Below, in pieces: positions 9,315-18,500 of a DNA stretch of 64,000 nt (its first letter is position 1; each line of letters opens with the position of its first letter). The DNA is from Mangrovibacterium lignilyticum. GTDB lineage: Bacteria > Bacteroidota > Bacteroidia > Bacteroidales > Prolixibacteraceae. The notes under the pieces were generated by a model. The model ran no database searches, was not told the origin of the DNA, and saw nothing but the letters and a program-made list of their open reading frames with translations. The position numbers and the translations under genes are program-made. The DNA lies in contig NZ_WKLH01000001.1 of the NCBI RefSeq assembly GCF_010882175.1, positions 1,071,464-1,135,463 on the forward strand. The letters run 5' to 3'.

Positions 9315-9353
9315 AAAAAAAAAAGGCTGCCTCAACCCGTGTTGAAACAGCCC
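9315..9353 (-). terminator. Rho-independent terminator for the OmpA-like lipoprotein gene
   Basis: On the minus strand a GGCTG/CAGCC plus GTTGA/TCAAC stem is followed by ten T. It lies 30 bp past the stop of the minus-strand gene. Just beyond it (9276-9314) short GCAGTGA/TGATCAGT direct repeats are visible at the end of the convergent gene. Confidence 0.85.
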
Positions 9354-9382
9354 CTGTATAATCATAAAACTTTCTTTTTTTC

Positions 9383-10096
9383 CTATTTCAACGTACCGGC
9401 TTCAGCTTGCTGAATCATGGTTTCGTTGGCGGTAATGAAGATCTCCACACGACGGTTTTGCGCACGACCTTCAGCGGTTTCGTTGCTGGCAACCGGTTCG
9501 TCGTAAGCTTTTCCTTCGGTTACCAAGCGGCTTCCGGCCACCCCATTTTCAATCAGGTATTTCGCAACCGACTCAGCCCGTTCGTTCGATATCTTCTCGT
9601 TGATTTCGCGTGAACCGGTGTTATCCGTGTGACCATAAATTTTCACATCGGTTTCCTGCGTTGTCTTCAACGAAGTGGCAAACTTCACCAGCGCGTCTTT
9701 CGATGCGGTACTTAATGCACTTTTCCCGGTTGCAAACAGGATTCCGCTGTCGAAGGTTACTTTGATCGCTTGCAGGTTGTTCGAGTCGGTCACCGTCTCC
9801 ACCTGAGCACCTTCAATTTTTTCGAGCTCGGCTTGTTGCTGATCCATTTTCTTACCCACCAGGATTCCGGCACCCGTTCCGACAGCGCCACCAATAGCGG
9901 CACCAATGATCGCTCCTTTGCCCGAATTTTTGGCAAATATGGCCCCCAGTCCGGCACCAACCGCGGCACCACCGGTACCACCTAAAATTCCGCCTTTTGT
10001 TTTGTTATTTTGCGCTGCCCATTTGCTGCTCGAACAACCGGCAAACATCAATGCTCCGCTTAACAGCAGAACCATCACATAATTAAATCGTTTCAT
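9383..10096 (-). CDS. OmpA family outer membrane lipoprotein with glycine-zipper region
   Basis: A 237-residue envelope protein. Seen in order: lipoprotein signal peptide with lipobox LMFAGC (Cys21), a glycine-zipper segment at about residues 35-80 (GGTGGAAVGAGLGAIF, IIGAAIGGAVGTGAG), a linker, and a C-terminal OmpA/Pal peptidoglycan-binding domain at about 110-225 with the hallmark YGHTDNTG and SNERAESVAKYL. It should be anchored in the outer membrane and hold peptidoglycan through the diaminopimelate-binding Asp/Arg pair of the OmpA domain. A purine-rich AGAGGA precedes the ATG. It is transcribed alone with its own terminator. Confidence 0.92.
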   Translation of the reverse strand: MKRFNYVMVLLLSGALMFAGCSSSKWAAQNNKTKGGILGGTGGAAVGAGLGAIFAKNSGKGAIIGAAIGGAVGTGAGILVGKKMDQQQAELEKIEGAQVETVTDSNNLQAIKVTFDSGILFATGKSALSTASKDALVKFATSLKTTQETDVKIYGHTDNTGSREINEKISNERAESVAKYLIENGVAGSRLVTEGKAYDEPVASNETAEGRAQNRRVEIFITANETMIQQAEAGTLK

Positions 10097-10296
10097 TTGA
10101 ATTCCTCTTTTCTGTTTGATTGATTATTTTCATTTCCTTCCGAAAACACTTAAAATCCCCGCTAAATTAGAACATGTTTTAATTTTATTTCTTTCCGGAA
10201 TGTTAAATAAAATTGGAAGTTCTCAACAACTTATTACGTCAAACGGCCAATTGAAGTTCCGCAACATCGCTATTTGAATCCGGATCCGGAGGACAC

Positions 10297-10333
10297 AAAA
10301 AAATCCCTGCGTCTTCGTAAAAGCACAGGGATT
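10297..10333 (-). terminator. Rho-independent terminator after spondin-domain gene
   Basis: Minus-strand stem AATCCCTG with CAGGGATT around a 14-base loop, followed by TTTTT, 35 bp past the stop. Confidence 0.8.
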
Positions 10334-10367
10334 CATCAGGCCATTCCTCAATCCATCGTCCTTAAGT

Positions 10368-11642
10368 CTAATTTTTGGTGATGGTCACTTTAATCACCTG
10401 GCTGGCTTCCGGCCATGGCAAACCATCGTTTAGTACATGAACTGTTCCCCCCTCTTCGGTATCGGCCGATGTCTGGGCACCGGGATATTCATTCACTTCG
10501 GTACCGGCATCGTACAATTCAATTAAATGGGTAATGTCTTTTTCGGCCTCACCATACGACAGCTTGATTCCCTTGTCTCCGGTGGAAAAGAAAATATCGT
10601 TTGAAGCGCCCAACATCGAAGCAATGCTCAGGCTTTGTCCCACATGCCCTTCAATGGTGAACATGTATTTCTGACCGGGGAAGAGCGGGCCACCTGTACC
10701 ATCGGTGCGCATTGCCTGAAATCCGGTTTCATATCCGGCTGCCATCAGCGAATTGTACAAAGGTCCCGGGTTTCCGGTTTCGGCAAGCGTCTCCAAACCT
10801 TCACCGTAATCGGGCGTTCCTTCAGTAAAAACAGGCCTATCTTCTTTATCGTGCAGCACCCAAAGAACCGGTGCAACCGGAGAAACATAACCGCTGTTCA
10901 TCGACAGGTACTCGCTCAGTGGGCCGGCGTTACCGGTTTCGGCAAGCGGTTCCAATCCTTGATCGTAATCAGCGGCACCTTCTGTAAAGATCGGCATTTG
11001 TCCGTCAGAATGAACCACCCATGCCACGGGAGAAATAGCTGTTGTACTTGCGTCGAGCACTTCAATGGTCACTGAAAACAGGCTGTTGCCATGCGCATAT
11101 AAGGTTGCTTTTAAATTGGTCGCAACTGATCCGTAATCATAGCCATCGCCGACAGCTGCCATCAACTGTACCACACCGTTTTCGTCGGCACCACTGTGCG
11201 GATTATCAGGTCCAGGCATTTGGTTGACTTGCGTTCCGGCATCCCACAGCATAATTTCCGAAGTAATATCGCGCTCACTGACGGTAGCCGGAAAGTCGCC
11301 GTCGTAAACACTGATACCGCCCTGTCCCGGTGCGTAAAATCCATCATTCGACAAGCCATACATGGTTGCAAACGACAATTTGTGGTTCGGCCCGGCGTGG
11401 AACCAGAAGGTAAAGGAATGACCGGGGAAGGCTGGTCCCGCAGCCTCTGCACCATCGGGAATAAACTTTGCTCCGGCCTCGAAGAAGTCATAAGGCACCG
11501 AAACATTTTCAACCATTACGGTATAGGTTCCCGACGGAAGATCAGCTTTTTTAAGAACATTGTTTTCATTCATGTCATCGTTACACTGCGTAAACAACCC
11601 TGCTACCAGTGCCAAAATCAACGTTAAGCGAAAAAGTTTCAT
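10368..11642 (-). CDS. Spondin-domain lipoprotein with duplicated domain
   Basis: A 424-residue secreted lipoprotein (lipobox LVAGLFTQC near residue 19). The N-terminal half carries a spondin_N-like domain (YTVMVENVSVPYDFFEAGAK, then PAFPGHSFTFWFHAGPNHKL and LSFATMYGLSNDGFYAP); a second, related block with FPGQKYMFTIEGHVGQSL and LSIASMLGASNDIFFS lies at about 310-424. Between them a linker of about 45 residues is repeated (GLEPLAETGNAGPL and GLETLAETGNPGPL). Bacterial spondin proteins are extracellular and of unknown role; in animals the domain mediates matrix adhesion. Surface adhesion is inference. It has its own terminator and no obvious operon partner. Confidence 0.85.
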   Translation of the reverse strand: MKLFRLTLILALVAGLFTQCNDDMNENNVLKKADLPSGTYTVMVENVSVPYDFFEAGAKFIPDGAEAAGPAFPGHSFTFWFHAGPNHKLSFATMYGLSNDGFYAPGQGGISVYDGDFPATVSERDITSEIMLWDAGTQVNQMPGPDNPHSGADENGVVQLMAAVGDGYDYGSVATNLKATLYAHGNSLFSVTIEVLDASTTAISPVAWVVHSDGQMPIFTEGAADYDQGLEPLAETGNAGPLSEYLSMNSGYVSPVAPVLWVLHDKEDRPVFTEGTPDYGEGLETLAETGNPGPLYNSLMAAGYETGFQAMRTDGTGGPLFPGQKYMFTIEGHVGQSLSIASMLGASNDIFFSTGDKGIKLSYGEAEKDITHLIELYDAGTEVNEYPGAQTSADTEEGGTVHVLNDGLPWPEASQVIKVTITKN

Positions 11643-11737
11643 AGCATTAGATTTTAAAATTTGTACAGCTAAATTCCTGATAAAGTATCACAGGGCTGTC
11701 ACGTCACTTTAAACCTTTTGTCACAATGCCAGGACAA

Positions 11738-11775
11738 GAAAAAACAAAGCCGCCATTGCAAACGCAGTGACGGCT
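11738..11775 (-). terminator. Rho-independent terminator after msrB-msrA gene
   Basis: Minus-strand hairpin AGCCGTCACTGC with GCAATGGCGGCT (mismatched), followed by TTTGTTTTTT, 25 bp past the stop. Confidence 0.75.
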
Positions 11776-11800
11776 AAACGGATCGTTGTGATGCTATTTT

Positions 11801-12751
11801 TTAAAACCGCTTGGTGTATTTGTGGCAGTATGGTGTGCCACCTTTCCGCACATAGTGGTTTTGATGGTACTCTTCGGCGGTCCAGAATTTCGACGCGGGT
11901 TTAACTTCGGTAGCCACATTGTAGCCTTTTTGTTCCAGCAGTGAAATCAACTTTTCGGCTGTTTTCTTTTGGTCTTCATTTTTATAGAAGACGGCCGAAC
12001 GATACTGGTCTCCAATATCGGGTCCCTGCCGGTCGACCTGTGTCGGATCGTGAATTTCGAAAAACAGGCGGGCCAAGGTTTCATAGTCTGTTTTCGACGG
12101 ATCGAAGGCCACGCGAACAGCTTCGGCATAACCGGTCGTGTGGCTGCACACATCTTCGTATGAAGGGTCATCGGTATGCCCGTCGATGTAACCACTCTCC
12201 ACATTCAGCACGCCCGGCGCCTGCTCCATGTAATATTCAACACCCCAAAAACAGCCACCGGCGAAGATGGCCGTATCCTGTTTGGCTTTTTTCGGCGCAC
12301 TGGCCGGAATAAACTCCATGGAGATTGAATTGACACAATGCCGGGTATTCTTGTCGGTAAAACCTTCGTTTAAGAAGACATGCCCCAAGTGCGCACCGCA
12401 ATTGCTGCAGGTGATCTCGGTGCGCATACCATCCGGATCGGTTGTGCGGGTCACGGCACCGGGAATTTCATCATCAAAGGCAGGCCATCCGCAACCGGCA
12501 TCAAACTTATCGGACGATCGGTATAACTCGGCACCACATCGTTTGCAGACGTATACGCCGTCTTCGTAAAAGTCATCGTATTCACCGGTAAACGGAGCTT
12601 CGGTTCCTTTGTGAACGATTACCCGTTCTTCCGCTTTTGTCAGCGGCCGGTAGTAGCGTGATTCTTTATCTGTTTTCATATTTTTCCCTCCCTGCGCGCA
12701 GCTCGTCAGCGCGATCATGGTAATTAGCAAGACATTCATTAAGCGTTTCAT
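11801..12751 (-). CDS. msrAB: Bifunctional peptide methionine sulfoxide reductase MsrB-MsrA, exported lipoprotein
   Basis: Repairs oxidised methionines; the MsrB half reduces R-sulfoxides and the MsrA half S-sulfoxides. From the ATG at 12751 the protein has 316 residues: lipoprotein signal peptide ending LTSC (Cys18), MsrB domain with two zinc CxxC pairs (CKRCGAEL, CSNCGAHLGH) and catalytic RHCVNS, then MsrA with GGCFWG and GYAEAVRV. The open frame extends 26 residues further upstream, but AAAGGAGA lies just before 12751 and a signal peptide begins there, so that start is chosen. The lipobox places the enzyme in the cell envelope, where it would protect secreted proteins. Order B-A is one of the known fusion orders. 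Confidence 0.93.
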   Translation of the reverse strand: MKRLMNVLLITMIALTSCAQGGKNMKTDKESRYYRPLTKAEERVIVHKGTEAPFTGEYDDFYEDGVYVCKRCGAELYRSSDKFDAGCGWPAFDDEIPGAVTRTTDPDGMRTEITCSNCGAHLGHVFLNEGFTDKNTRHCVNSISMEFIPASAPKKAKQDTAIFAGGCFWGVEYYMEQAPGVLNVESGYIDGHTDDPSYEDVCSHTTGYAEAVRVAFDPSKTDYETLARLFFEIHDPTQVDRQGPDIGDQYRSAVFYKNEDQKKTAEKLISLLEQKGYNVATEVKPASKFWTAEEYHQNHYVRKGGTPYCHKYTKRF

Positions 12752-12890
12752 GTTCTGTTCTCCTTTCTGAATTTGATTTAAGTTGAAAACCATCCATCTC
12801 CAACGGGGCGATCCATAATGACTTTCCACTTGTAAAAATCACAGAAGTTTATCACAACAAGTTCACAGAGAGATCTTATTTTCATGACGT

Positions 12891-14363
12891 TTAAGCCACA
12901 ACCGGCAAATCAAACACGAAGGTTGTTCCCTTTCCGTATTGACTAAACACCTGGATGTTCGAATGGTGCAGCTCAATAATTTTCTGCACAATGGCCAACC
13001 CCAAACCGGTGCTCTGCTGGTCTTCCCTCCCTTTGTAGTAGCGTTGAAAAACATTCGGCAAATCTTCCTGACTGATTCCCTGTCCGGAATCGGCAACGCG
13101 CACCTCTACTTTCCCCGGAAACTTGCTGTCAATTTCAATATTGATCGTATCTCCTTCCTGACAGAATTTCATGGCATTGTCTATCAGGTTTTGAAGCACC
13201 CGGTCAATCATCGAAATATCAGCTTCCACTAAAGGGACATTTTTCGCAATGGTTGTGTTCACGCTAATGCCTTTCTTTTGCGAAATAATCCGGTATTTAT
13301 TGGCAATATCGTACACCAGCTCGGCGATTGAAAAAGGTTCGGCATTGGGTTTCACCTGCTGGGTTTGCAGCTTCGACAGTTCAAATAAATCTTCGACCAG
13401 TTTTTTCAGGCGGCCACAGCTCTTGAAAATTACCTCGAGGTATTTCCGTTGCTCCTCCTCTTTTATCTTGCCCTGTTTCAACAGCAGCGTTTCGGCGTAT
13501 CCCTGTATGGAAGCCACCGGTGTCCGCAAATCGTGCGACACATTACTGATCAGCTCACGGCGAAGGTTATCCACGCCCTTCAGTTCCTCAATATTTTGCT
13601 GAATGGTATCGGCCATCTCGTTAAATACCATCCCTATTCGATCGATCTCTGTCTCCGTTCGAACCGGAATTCGCGCAGCAAGATTGCCTTTTCGGAACTC
13701 ATCAATTCCGTGAATAATCGGGTTGAGCTTGTTTGTAATCAGCCAAATTGCCAGCAAACCAACCAAGGCCGAAATAATCAGGATCATAATAACCGACCGA
13801 ATAGACAGCCCGAGGATGTAGCTTCCCAATACTGCCTGCGCATTTGAGACATATTCCTGGCTGGCCAACACAATGTAAATGTACCCGGTCAGCTGGCCAT
13901 TTTCGACAACTTCGGTCGCGGAGAACGTTTTGTATTCTCCCGGATTGCGGGGATCATCACCGTAAATAATGCTATGCTCCGGGTCTTGCAGGAACTCCCG
14001 AATGGGCGAAAGATTCACCTCCTCCAACTTCACAACTTTATCGGGCGCTACATATTTTAAGATCTTGCCATGGGTATCCAGAATGTACACCTCCACAATT
14101 GGATTAATAACCATCATGGAGTGCATAATATCGGCAATCGCTTCATCGCTAATCTTCCCGTCTTTGATATAGGGTTTGATCATATCAGCCGTGTTTTGCG
14201 CCAAGTCGCGATTCAGGCGCTGATTCACCTCCACCGAGTAATCGCGCGAAGCTTCGACAGAAACATACATGGCAATGGCTGTGAATAAAAACAACACCAA
14301 CAGGAAAATAGCCGACACCTGAAGGTACAAACGGTTCACTAATTTTGGTCTCAATCTGGTCAT
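12891..14363 (-). CDS. Sensor histidine kinase, HAMP-containing, partner of downstream-listed OmpR-type regulator
   Basis: A 490-residue membrane kinase. Seen: first membrane helix at about residues 14-36, a periplasmic sensor of about 145 residues, second helix at about 180-208, HAMP region at about 210-260, HisKA with phospho-acceptor His277 in NVSHDLRTP, and HATPase with LQNLIDNAMKF, DSGQGIS and GLGLAIVQKI. The response regulator gene ends 17 bp upstream of its start on the same strand, so the two form an operon. The stimulus is unknown. Architecture is PhoR/VicK-like. Confidence 0.92.
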   Translation of the reverse strand: MTRLRPKLVNRLYLQVSAIFLLVLFLFTAIAMYVSVEASRDYSVEVNQRLNRDLAQNTADMIKPYIKDGKISDEAIADIMHSMMVINPIVEVYILDTHGKILKYVAPDKVVKLEEVNLSPIREFLQDPEHSIIYGDDPRNPGEYKTFSATEVVENGQLTGYIYIVLASQEYVSNAQAVLGSYILGLSIRSVIMILIISALVGLLAIWLITNKLNPIIHGIDEFRKGNLAARIPVRTETEIDRIGMVFNEMADTIQQNIEELKGVDNLRRELISNVSHDLRTPVASIQGYAETLLLKQGKIKEEEQRKYLEVIFKSCGRLKKLVEDLFELSKLQTQQVKPNAEPFSIAELVYDIANKYRIISQKKGISVNTTIAKNVPLVEADISMIDRVLQNLIDNAMKFCQEGDTINIEIDSKFPGKVEVRVADSGQGISQEDLPNVFQRYYKGREDQQSTGLGLAIVQKIIELHHSNIQVFSQYGKGTTFVFDLPVVA

Positions 14364-14380
14364 TGTACTTCCCCTTTCTC

Positions 14381-15082
14381 TCAGGCTTCCCTGAATTTAT
14401 ATCCAACTCCCCAAGTCGTTAAAATGTACTCCGGCTGACTCATGTTTTGCTCAATCTTCGAACGCAACCGGTTAATATGCGAGTTCACAGTGTGCTCAAA
14501 ACCTTCGAACTCATAGCCCCAAATCTGATTCAGCAATTGCATACGCGAATAGGTTTTCCCGGGATGCGAGGCCAGGTATACCAACAGATCGAACTCTTTC
14601 GGCGAAAGCTCAATCCGCTCACCTTTCAGCTCAACGACCCGCATACCGACGTTGACGTATAGATCATCGTAACGCAGCTCGACATTTTCAGCATCGCCTA
14701 GTTCCGGAACATGCTCAGCCCGCCTCAAAACGGCTTTGATCCGCGCCAACAGCTCCCGGATTCCGAAAGGTTTAGAGATGTAGTCGTCTGCACCGATTTC
14801 CAGCCCCAAAACTTTGTCAATCTCTTCCGACTTGGAGGTGATCATCAGCACCGGCGTGTTGTTCTTCTCCATCCGAATGCGTTTACACACCTCAAAACCA
14901 TCGAGCAGCGGCAAGCGGATGTCGAGTAAAATGAAGCGGTATTTGTTGTTCAGGGCTTTCATTAAGCCATCCTTTCCATCGAATGCCTTGTCGACTTCCA
15001 TATCCATATCTGCCAGATGAATTGCAATTAATTCGGAGATATCTTTATCGTCTTCAATAATTAGCGCCTTTTCCATTTGCAT
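14381..15082 (-). CDS. OmpR/PhoB-type response regulator
   Basis: A 233-residue regulator from the ATG at 15082 (ATG at 15076 equally possible; the open frame runs back to 15160 but the extra residues are not family-like). Receiver domain at about 1-120 with acidic pair in IIEDDKDI, phospho-acceptor Asp in ILLDIRLPLLDG, Thr/Ser in MITSKS and Lys in YISKPF. Winged-helix DNA-binding domain at about 130-230 with LSPKEFDLLVYLASHPGK and WGVGYKF. It is co-transcribed with the histidine kinase that follows 17 bp later. Confidence 0.93.
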   Translation of the reverse strand: MQMEKALIIEDDKDISELIAIHLADMDMEVDKAFDGKDGLMKALNNKYRFILLDIRLPLLDGFEVCKRIRMEKNNTPVLMITSKSEEIDKVLGLEIGADDYISKPFGIRELLARIKAVLRRAEHVPELGDAENVELRYDDLYVNVGMRVVELKGERIELSPKEFDLLVYLASHPGKTYSRMQLLNQIWGYEFEGFEHTVNSHINRLRSKIEQNMSQPEYILTTWGVGYKFREA

Positions 15083-15288
15083 TTTTATTGCTGAAACGTA
15101 GGAAAGGTAGGATGAGTTTATCACAGAATTATCACAAAGGTTTAAAATAACAGGAATCACCGATCAAAAGGCTCTGAACAATCTCCTAAAATGCCCGATA
15201 TAACAGGGCTATACTCAACCTTTTATAAAGCAGATTTATTCTGAAAATAAGTTGCTATATTCAACAACTGAATGCAAAAACCAGCAAA

Positions 15289-15747
15289 ATGACGCCTTTA
15301 CTAAACCATCCCACGTTAAAATCTATCCGTATTATTTATTCCATATTGATCGTTGGTCTCGTGTTCTTCTCGTGTATGAGCTTTTTTATTACTCATACGA
15401 GCGGCGCTATCGGTGATTTTGACGAGTCGACAACAAATATGCTCCTGATCTTTGCGAATACATTGCCAATAATCGCTATTCCCGGCGGAATTTTTATTGC
15501 CCGAAAACGATTAGTTGGAATTGAAACGGTGACGCTGAAAGAAAAGCTGGCCCAATTCCAATCGGCCATGATCGTGCGGGCTGCCACCATTGAGGCAAGC
15601 GGCTATTTATTTTTGGTTTGCTTTGCTTTGACCGGCTCCATAATTTTTTTCTTTGAAGCCATTGCGATCATCACCCTCCAACTCTACTTTTTCCCAAACA
15701 ATACCCGCCTTGCCAACGAAATGAAACACGATTTGCGGGAACTGTAA
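15289..15747 (+). CDS. Small integral membrane protein, unknown function
   Basis: A 152-residue protein with about four hydrophobic helices (IIYSILIVGLVFFSCMSFFI, MLLIFANTLPIIAIPGGIFI, IEASGYLFLVCFALTGSII, FFFEAIAIITLQLYFF). Small Bacteroidota membrane proteins of this kind are common and unnamed; no domain is recognised. It is divergent from the two-component operon and convergent with the acyl-CoA ligase. Codon use and length are normal, so it is likely a real gene. Confidence 0.75.
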   Translation: MTPLLNHPTLKSIRIIYSILIVGLVFFSCMSFFITHTSGAIGDFDESTTNMLLIFANTLPIIAIPGGIFIARKRLVGIETVTLKEKLAQFQSAMIVRAATIEASGYLFLVCFALTGSIIFFFEAIAIITLQLYFFPNNTRLANEMKHDLREL

Positions 15748-15771
15748 CAAAAGTTAGATCCGGATAGACGT

Positions 15772-15803
15772 AAAAAATCCCTTCCAAAAAATTGAAAGGG
15801 ATC
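15772..15803 (-). terminator. Rho-independent terminator after acyl-CoA ligase gene
   Basis: Minus-strand stem GATCCCTTTC with GGAAGGGAT, followed by TTTTTT, 28 bp past the stop. Confidence 0.82.
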
Positions 15804-15831
15804 GCTGTATATTGTGGTATTTACGATCTTC

Positions 15832-17472
15832 TTACAAATACAAAAAACGCTTTATCTTCATCGTTGGAGTCTTCTCAAAAGGAACGGGTTGAAGGACGAC
15901 TGTCTGGATTCTGGAGAATTTATTGACTTCATCGTTTACCTTTTTCTGAATTTCCACCAGGATGTCATCAACCTTTGCGTTAAATTTCAGCACAGCTTCT
16001 TCTTTGGCTTGTTGAAAGCGGGCTTCAATCTCCTCCATATTCAGGTGAACCATCGCGACCAAACGTCCTTTTTGCTGAACAACCAAAGACTCTAATACGT
16101 ATTCCATCCGATTGATCACCGATTCAATCTCCTCAGGATAAATATTCTCGCCACTGGCTCCTAAAATCATATTTTTAATCCGGCCTTTGATAAACAACGA
16201 ACCTTTATCAAATTTCCCCAAATCGCCGGTTTTGAACCAACCATCTTCAGAGAACACATCGGCTGTTAGTCCGGGTTCTTTAAAATACCCTTTCATCACA
16301 TTGTTGCCTCGAGCCTGCACTTCACCCTCGCCGGTTTTCGGATCCGCATTAGCAATCCGCAACTTCACACCTTGCAATGGAACACCGGTAGAAAGATAGC
16401 GAACATTTTTGCCGACAGCTCCGGCCAACAACGGTGAAGTCTCAGTTAGACCGTAACCAATTGCCAACGGAAATTTAGCATCTATCAAAAAACGTTCGAC
16501 CTGATCATCCAGCTTAGCTCCGCCAATTCCAAAGAATTTAAGCTTTCCTCCAAAAGTCTGGTACAATTTCTTTCCGGCAATACGACTCAGTATTTTTTGG
16601 AAAGGGCGAATTTTAAATAAAGTACGGGTGATCGCCTTACTATTGATCTGTGGCAAAATTTTGCCTTTATAAACCTTTTCAATAATCAACGGCACCACCA
16701 ACATCACGGTTGGTTGCACCTCTTGCAGTGCAGGCAACAAAACCGAAGCAGTTGGAGCTTTCCTCAAATAATGGATGGAACAACCGTACATGATCGGAAA
16801 CACCAAACCTAAGGTATTTTCGAATGTATGTGATAACGGCAAAACCGACAAAAAGCGGTCACTTGAATCAACATACTGAAATGTTAAACTTTGCTGCGCA
16901 GTCCAAACTATATTTTTGTGAGAAAGCATTACGCCTTTTGACTTCCCGGTTGTTCCTGATGTATAAATGATCGACAACAGATCTTCTTCATCAACCTCAG
17001 TATATTCAAATGCTCCATCTGTTAAAGGTTCATTATCAAAAAGCTTACCATCCGGAGCAATTTCGTCAAAATCCTCCATACAAATAACCCGCAGTTGAGC
17101 TAATTCCTTACGGTCAACTTTGAATGCCAAAGCTTCTGAAACGAAAACCATTTCTACTTCGGCATGCTGCAAAATATTGGTGATTTCGGTAATAGAAAAG
17201 TCAGGGAGAATTGGCACAACAACTCCACCAACAGACCCGATGGCAAAAAAGGCAACTCCCCAATTCGGCATATTCGCACTGAGAATCGCAACCTTCATTC
17301 CTTTCTGAACGCCCATCGCTCTCAACTGATTGCCCAGATGTTCAACATCTGCACGCAAATCACCGTAGGTCTTGGCTTCTTCTCCGGCAAACATCAAGGC
17401 CTTATTCGAACTATATTTTCTAAAACTCGCCTGGAGCATTTCAGGCAAAGTCAATTTCATATTTTCCTTCAT
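15832..17472 (-). CDS. AMP-binding long-chain fatty acid--CoA ligase
   Basis: Activates fatty acids to acyl-CoA through an acyl-adenylate. ANL superfamily motifs are seen in order: P-loop YTSGTTGKSKGVMLSH, a PLSHTFE segment, GYGLTETSPLL, GWFKTGDLGKFD and a C-terminal KIKRFLYL with the catalytic Lys. From ATG at 17472 it has 546 residues (MKENMKLTLPEML); ATG at 17460 (MKLTLPEML, preceded by AAGGA) or 17511 are alternatives. Its size and motifs fit the long-chain FACS group. It is a one-gene unit with its own terminator. Acyl-CoA dehydrogenase lies 11 kb away and is not obviously linked. Confidence 0.9.
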   Translation of the reverse strand: MKENMKLTLPEMLQASFRKYSSNKALMFAGEEAKTYGDLRADVEHLGNQLRAMGVQKGMKVAILSANMPNWGVAFFAIGSVGGVVVPILPDFSITEITNILQHAEVEMVFVSEALAFKVDRKELAQLRVICMEDFDEIAPDGKLFDNEPLTDGAFEYTEVDEEDLLSIIYTSGTTGKSKGVMLSHKNIVWTAQQSLTFQYVDSSDRFLSVLPLSHTFENTLGLVFPIMYGCSIHYLRKAPTASVLLPALQEVQPTVMLVVPLIIEKVYKGKILPQINSKAITRTLFKIRPFQKILSRIAGKKLYQTFGGKLKFFGIGGAKLDDQVERFLIDAKFPLAIGYGLTETSPLLAGAVGKNVRYLSTGVPLQGVKLRIANADPKTGEGEVQARGNNVMKGYFKEPGLTADVFSEDGWFKTGDLGKFDKGSLFIKGRIKNMILGASGENIYPEEIESVINRMEYVLESLVVQQKGRLVAMVHLNMEEIEARFQQAKEEAVLKFNAKVDDILVEIQKKVNDEVNKFSRIQTVVLQPVPFEKTPTMKIKRFLYL

Positions 17473-17524
17473 AATATAACTGCCAACTTCCTCTAATTCA
17501 TGGAAGAACACGCAAGCTGAGCTG

Positions 17525-17532
17525 CAAAAGTA
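17525..17532 (-). promoter_or_regulatory. -7 promoter box TACTTTTG for the acyl-CoA ligase gene
   Basis: Minus-strand TACTTTTG matches TAnnTTTG and lies about 53 bp upstream of the chosen start. No good -33 TTG at standard spacing. Confidence 0.4.
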
Positions 17533-17833
17533 ACTATTTCTCCCAAATTAGATTTTATTTTAACATGTTTTAGTGACAAGGTCAAAGTCTAAATCTTCGC
17601 CCTTGAAACAAACAGTCCAAAGGCGTTCAAAAATCCTGCCGAAGATCCACAACAAACATACAAACCTAAATATAAGAACATTACAAACACAAATATTTCA
17701 TGTCAACTCAAAAACATACTAGCGAACACCTGTAATACGCGTTCTGCAGTATTGAAATTGCACGATGAACACTCCGTTGAAATTATCTCTCAAAGTCGAA
17801 ATCTTCTGACCAGATTTGTGTAATTTAGGGGAT
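17533..17833. other. Non-coding gap between divergent genes
   Basis: About 300 bases between the acyl-CoA ligase and HD-hydrolase genes. No convincing gene, RNA or strong hairpin was seen. TAATTTAG at 17820-17827, close to the HD gene start, may be a variant -7 box. Confidence 0.5.
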
Positions 17834-18475
17834 ATGGATAAGTCGGTTTATATACAAGAAACGGCCATGTATGTCAGGCTGCAATTTGAGCAAGATGCTG
17901 GTGGACATGATTGGTGGCACATACAAAGAGTATGGCAATTGGCCAGGAAAATTGCGCAGCATGAAAAGGCAGATTTGTTTTTAGTTGAAATGGCTGCCCT
18001 TCTCCATGATTTAGATGATTGGAAACTCAAGCAACCAAAACAGGAAACCCGTTCCCGAAAATGGATGATAAAGCTGGGGGTGGATATGGAATACATTGAC
18101 AAAATTGAGAAAATCATCACTGAAGTGTCATACAAAGGAGCCGGAGTAGATACAACACCAAACACCATTGAGGCTAAAGTGGTGCAGGATGCCGATCGGC
18201 TTGATGCAATGGGAGCCATCGGTATTGCCCGTACTTTTGCTTACGGCGGGAACAAAAACCGACTCATCTACAATCCGGAAATCAAACCGGAATTGCACAT
18301 TGATTTTGAGTCGTATAAAAAAGCAAATGCTCCAACCATAAACCACTTTTACGAAAAACTGTTATTGTTGAAAGATCGCATGAATACAGACTATGGAAAG
18401 AAGATGGCGGAAGAACGACATCGTTTTATGAAACTATACCTGGATCAGTTTTTCAAAGAATGGAATCTCAATTGA
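17834..18475 (+). CDS. HD domain phosphohydrolase
   Basis: A 213-residue HD-superfamily protein. Motifs: HDWWHIQRVW (first His-Asp), LLHDLDDWK (HD pair), and a downstream QDADRLDAMGAIGIARTF that supplies the last metal Asp. This arrangement matches the YedJ/PF01966 group of small metal-dependent phosphohydrolases, whose physiological substrates are poorly known (nucleotide hydrolysis reported for relatives). The ATG at 17834 follows AGGGGAT and gives MDKSVYIQ; the open frame reaches 17816, but those residues look non-coding. The VOC gene starts 25 bp after its stop, suggesting an operon. Confidence 0.88.
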   Translation: MDKSVYIQETAMYVRLQFEQDAGGHDWWHIQRVWQLARKIAQHEKADLFLVEMAALLHDLDDWKLKQPKQETRSRKWMIKLGVDMEYIDKIEKIITEVSYKGAGVDTTPNTIEAKVVQDADRLDAMGAIGIARTFAYGGNKNRLIYNPEIKPELHIDFESYKKANAPTINHFYEKLLLLKDRMNTDYGKKMAEERHRFMKLYLDQFFKEWNLN

Positions 18476-18500
18476 GTGACTTGTCTAAATCATACCGAAT

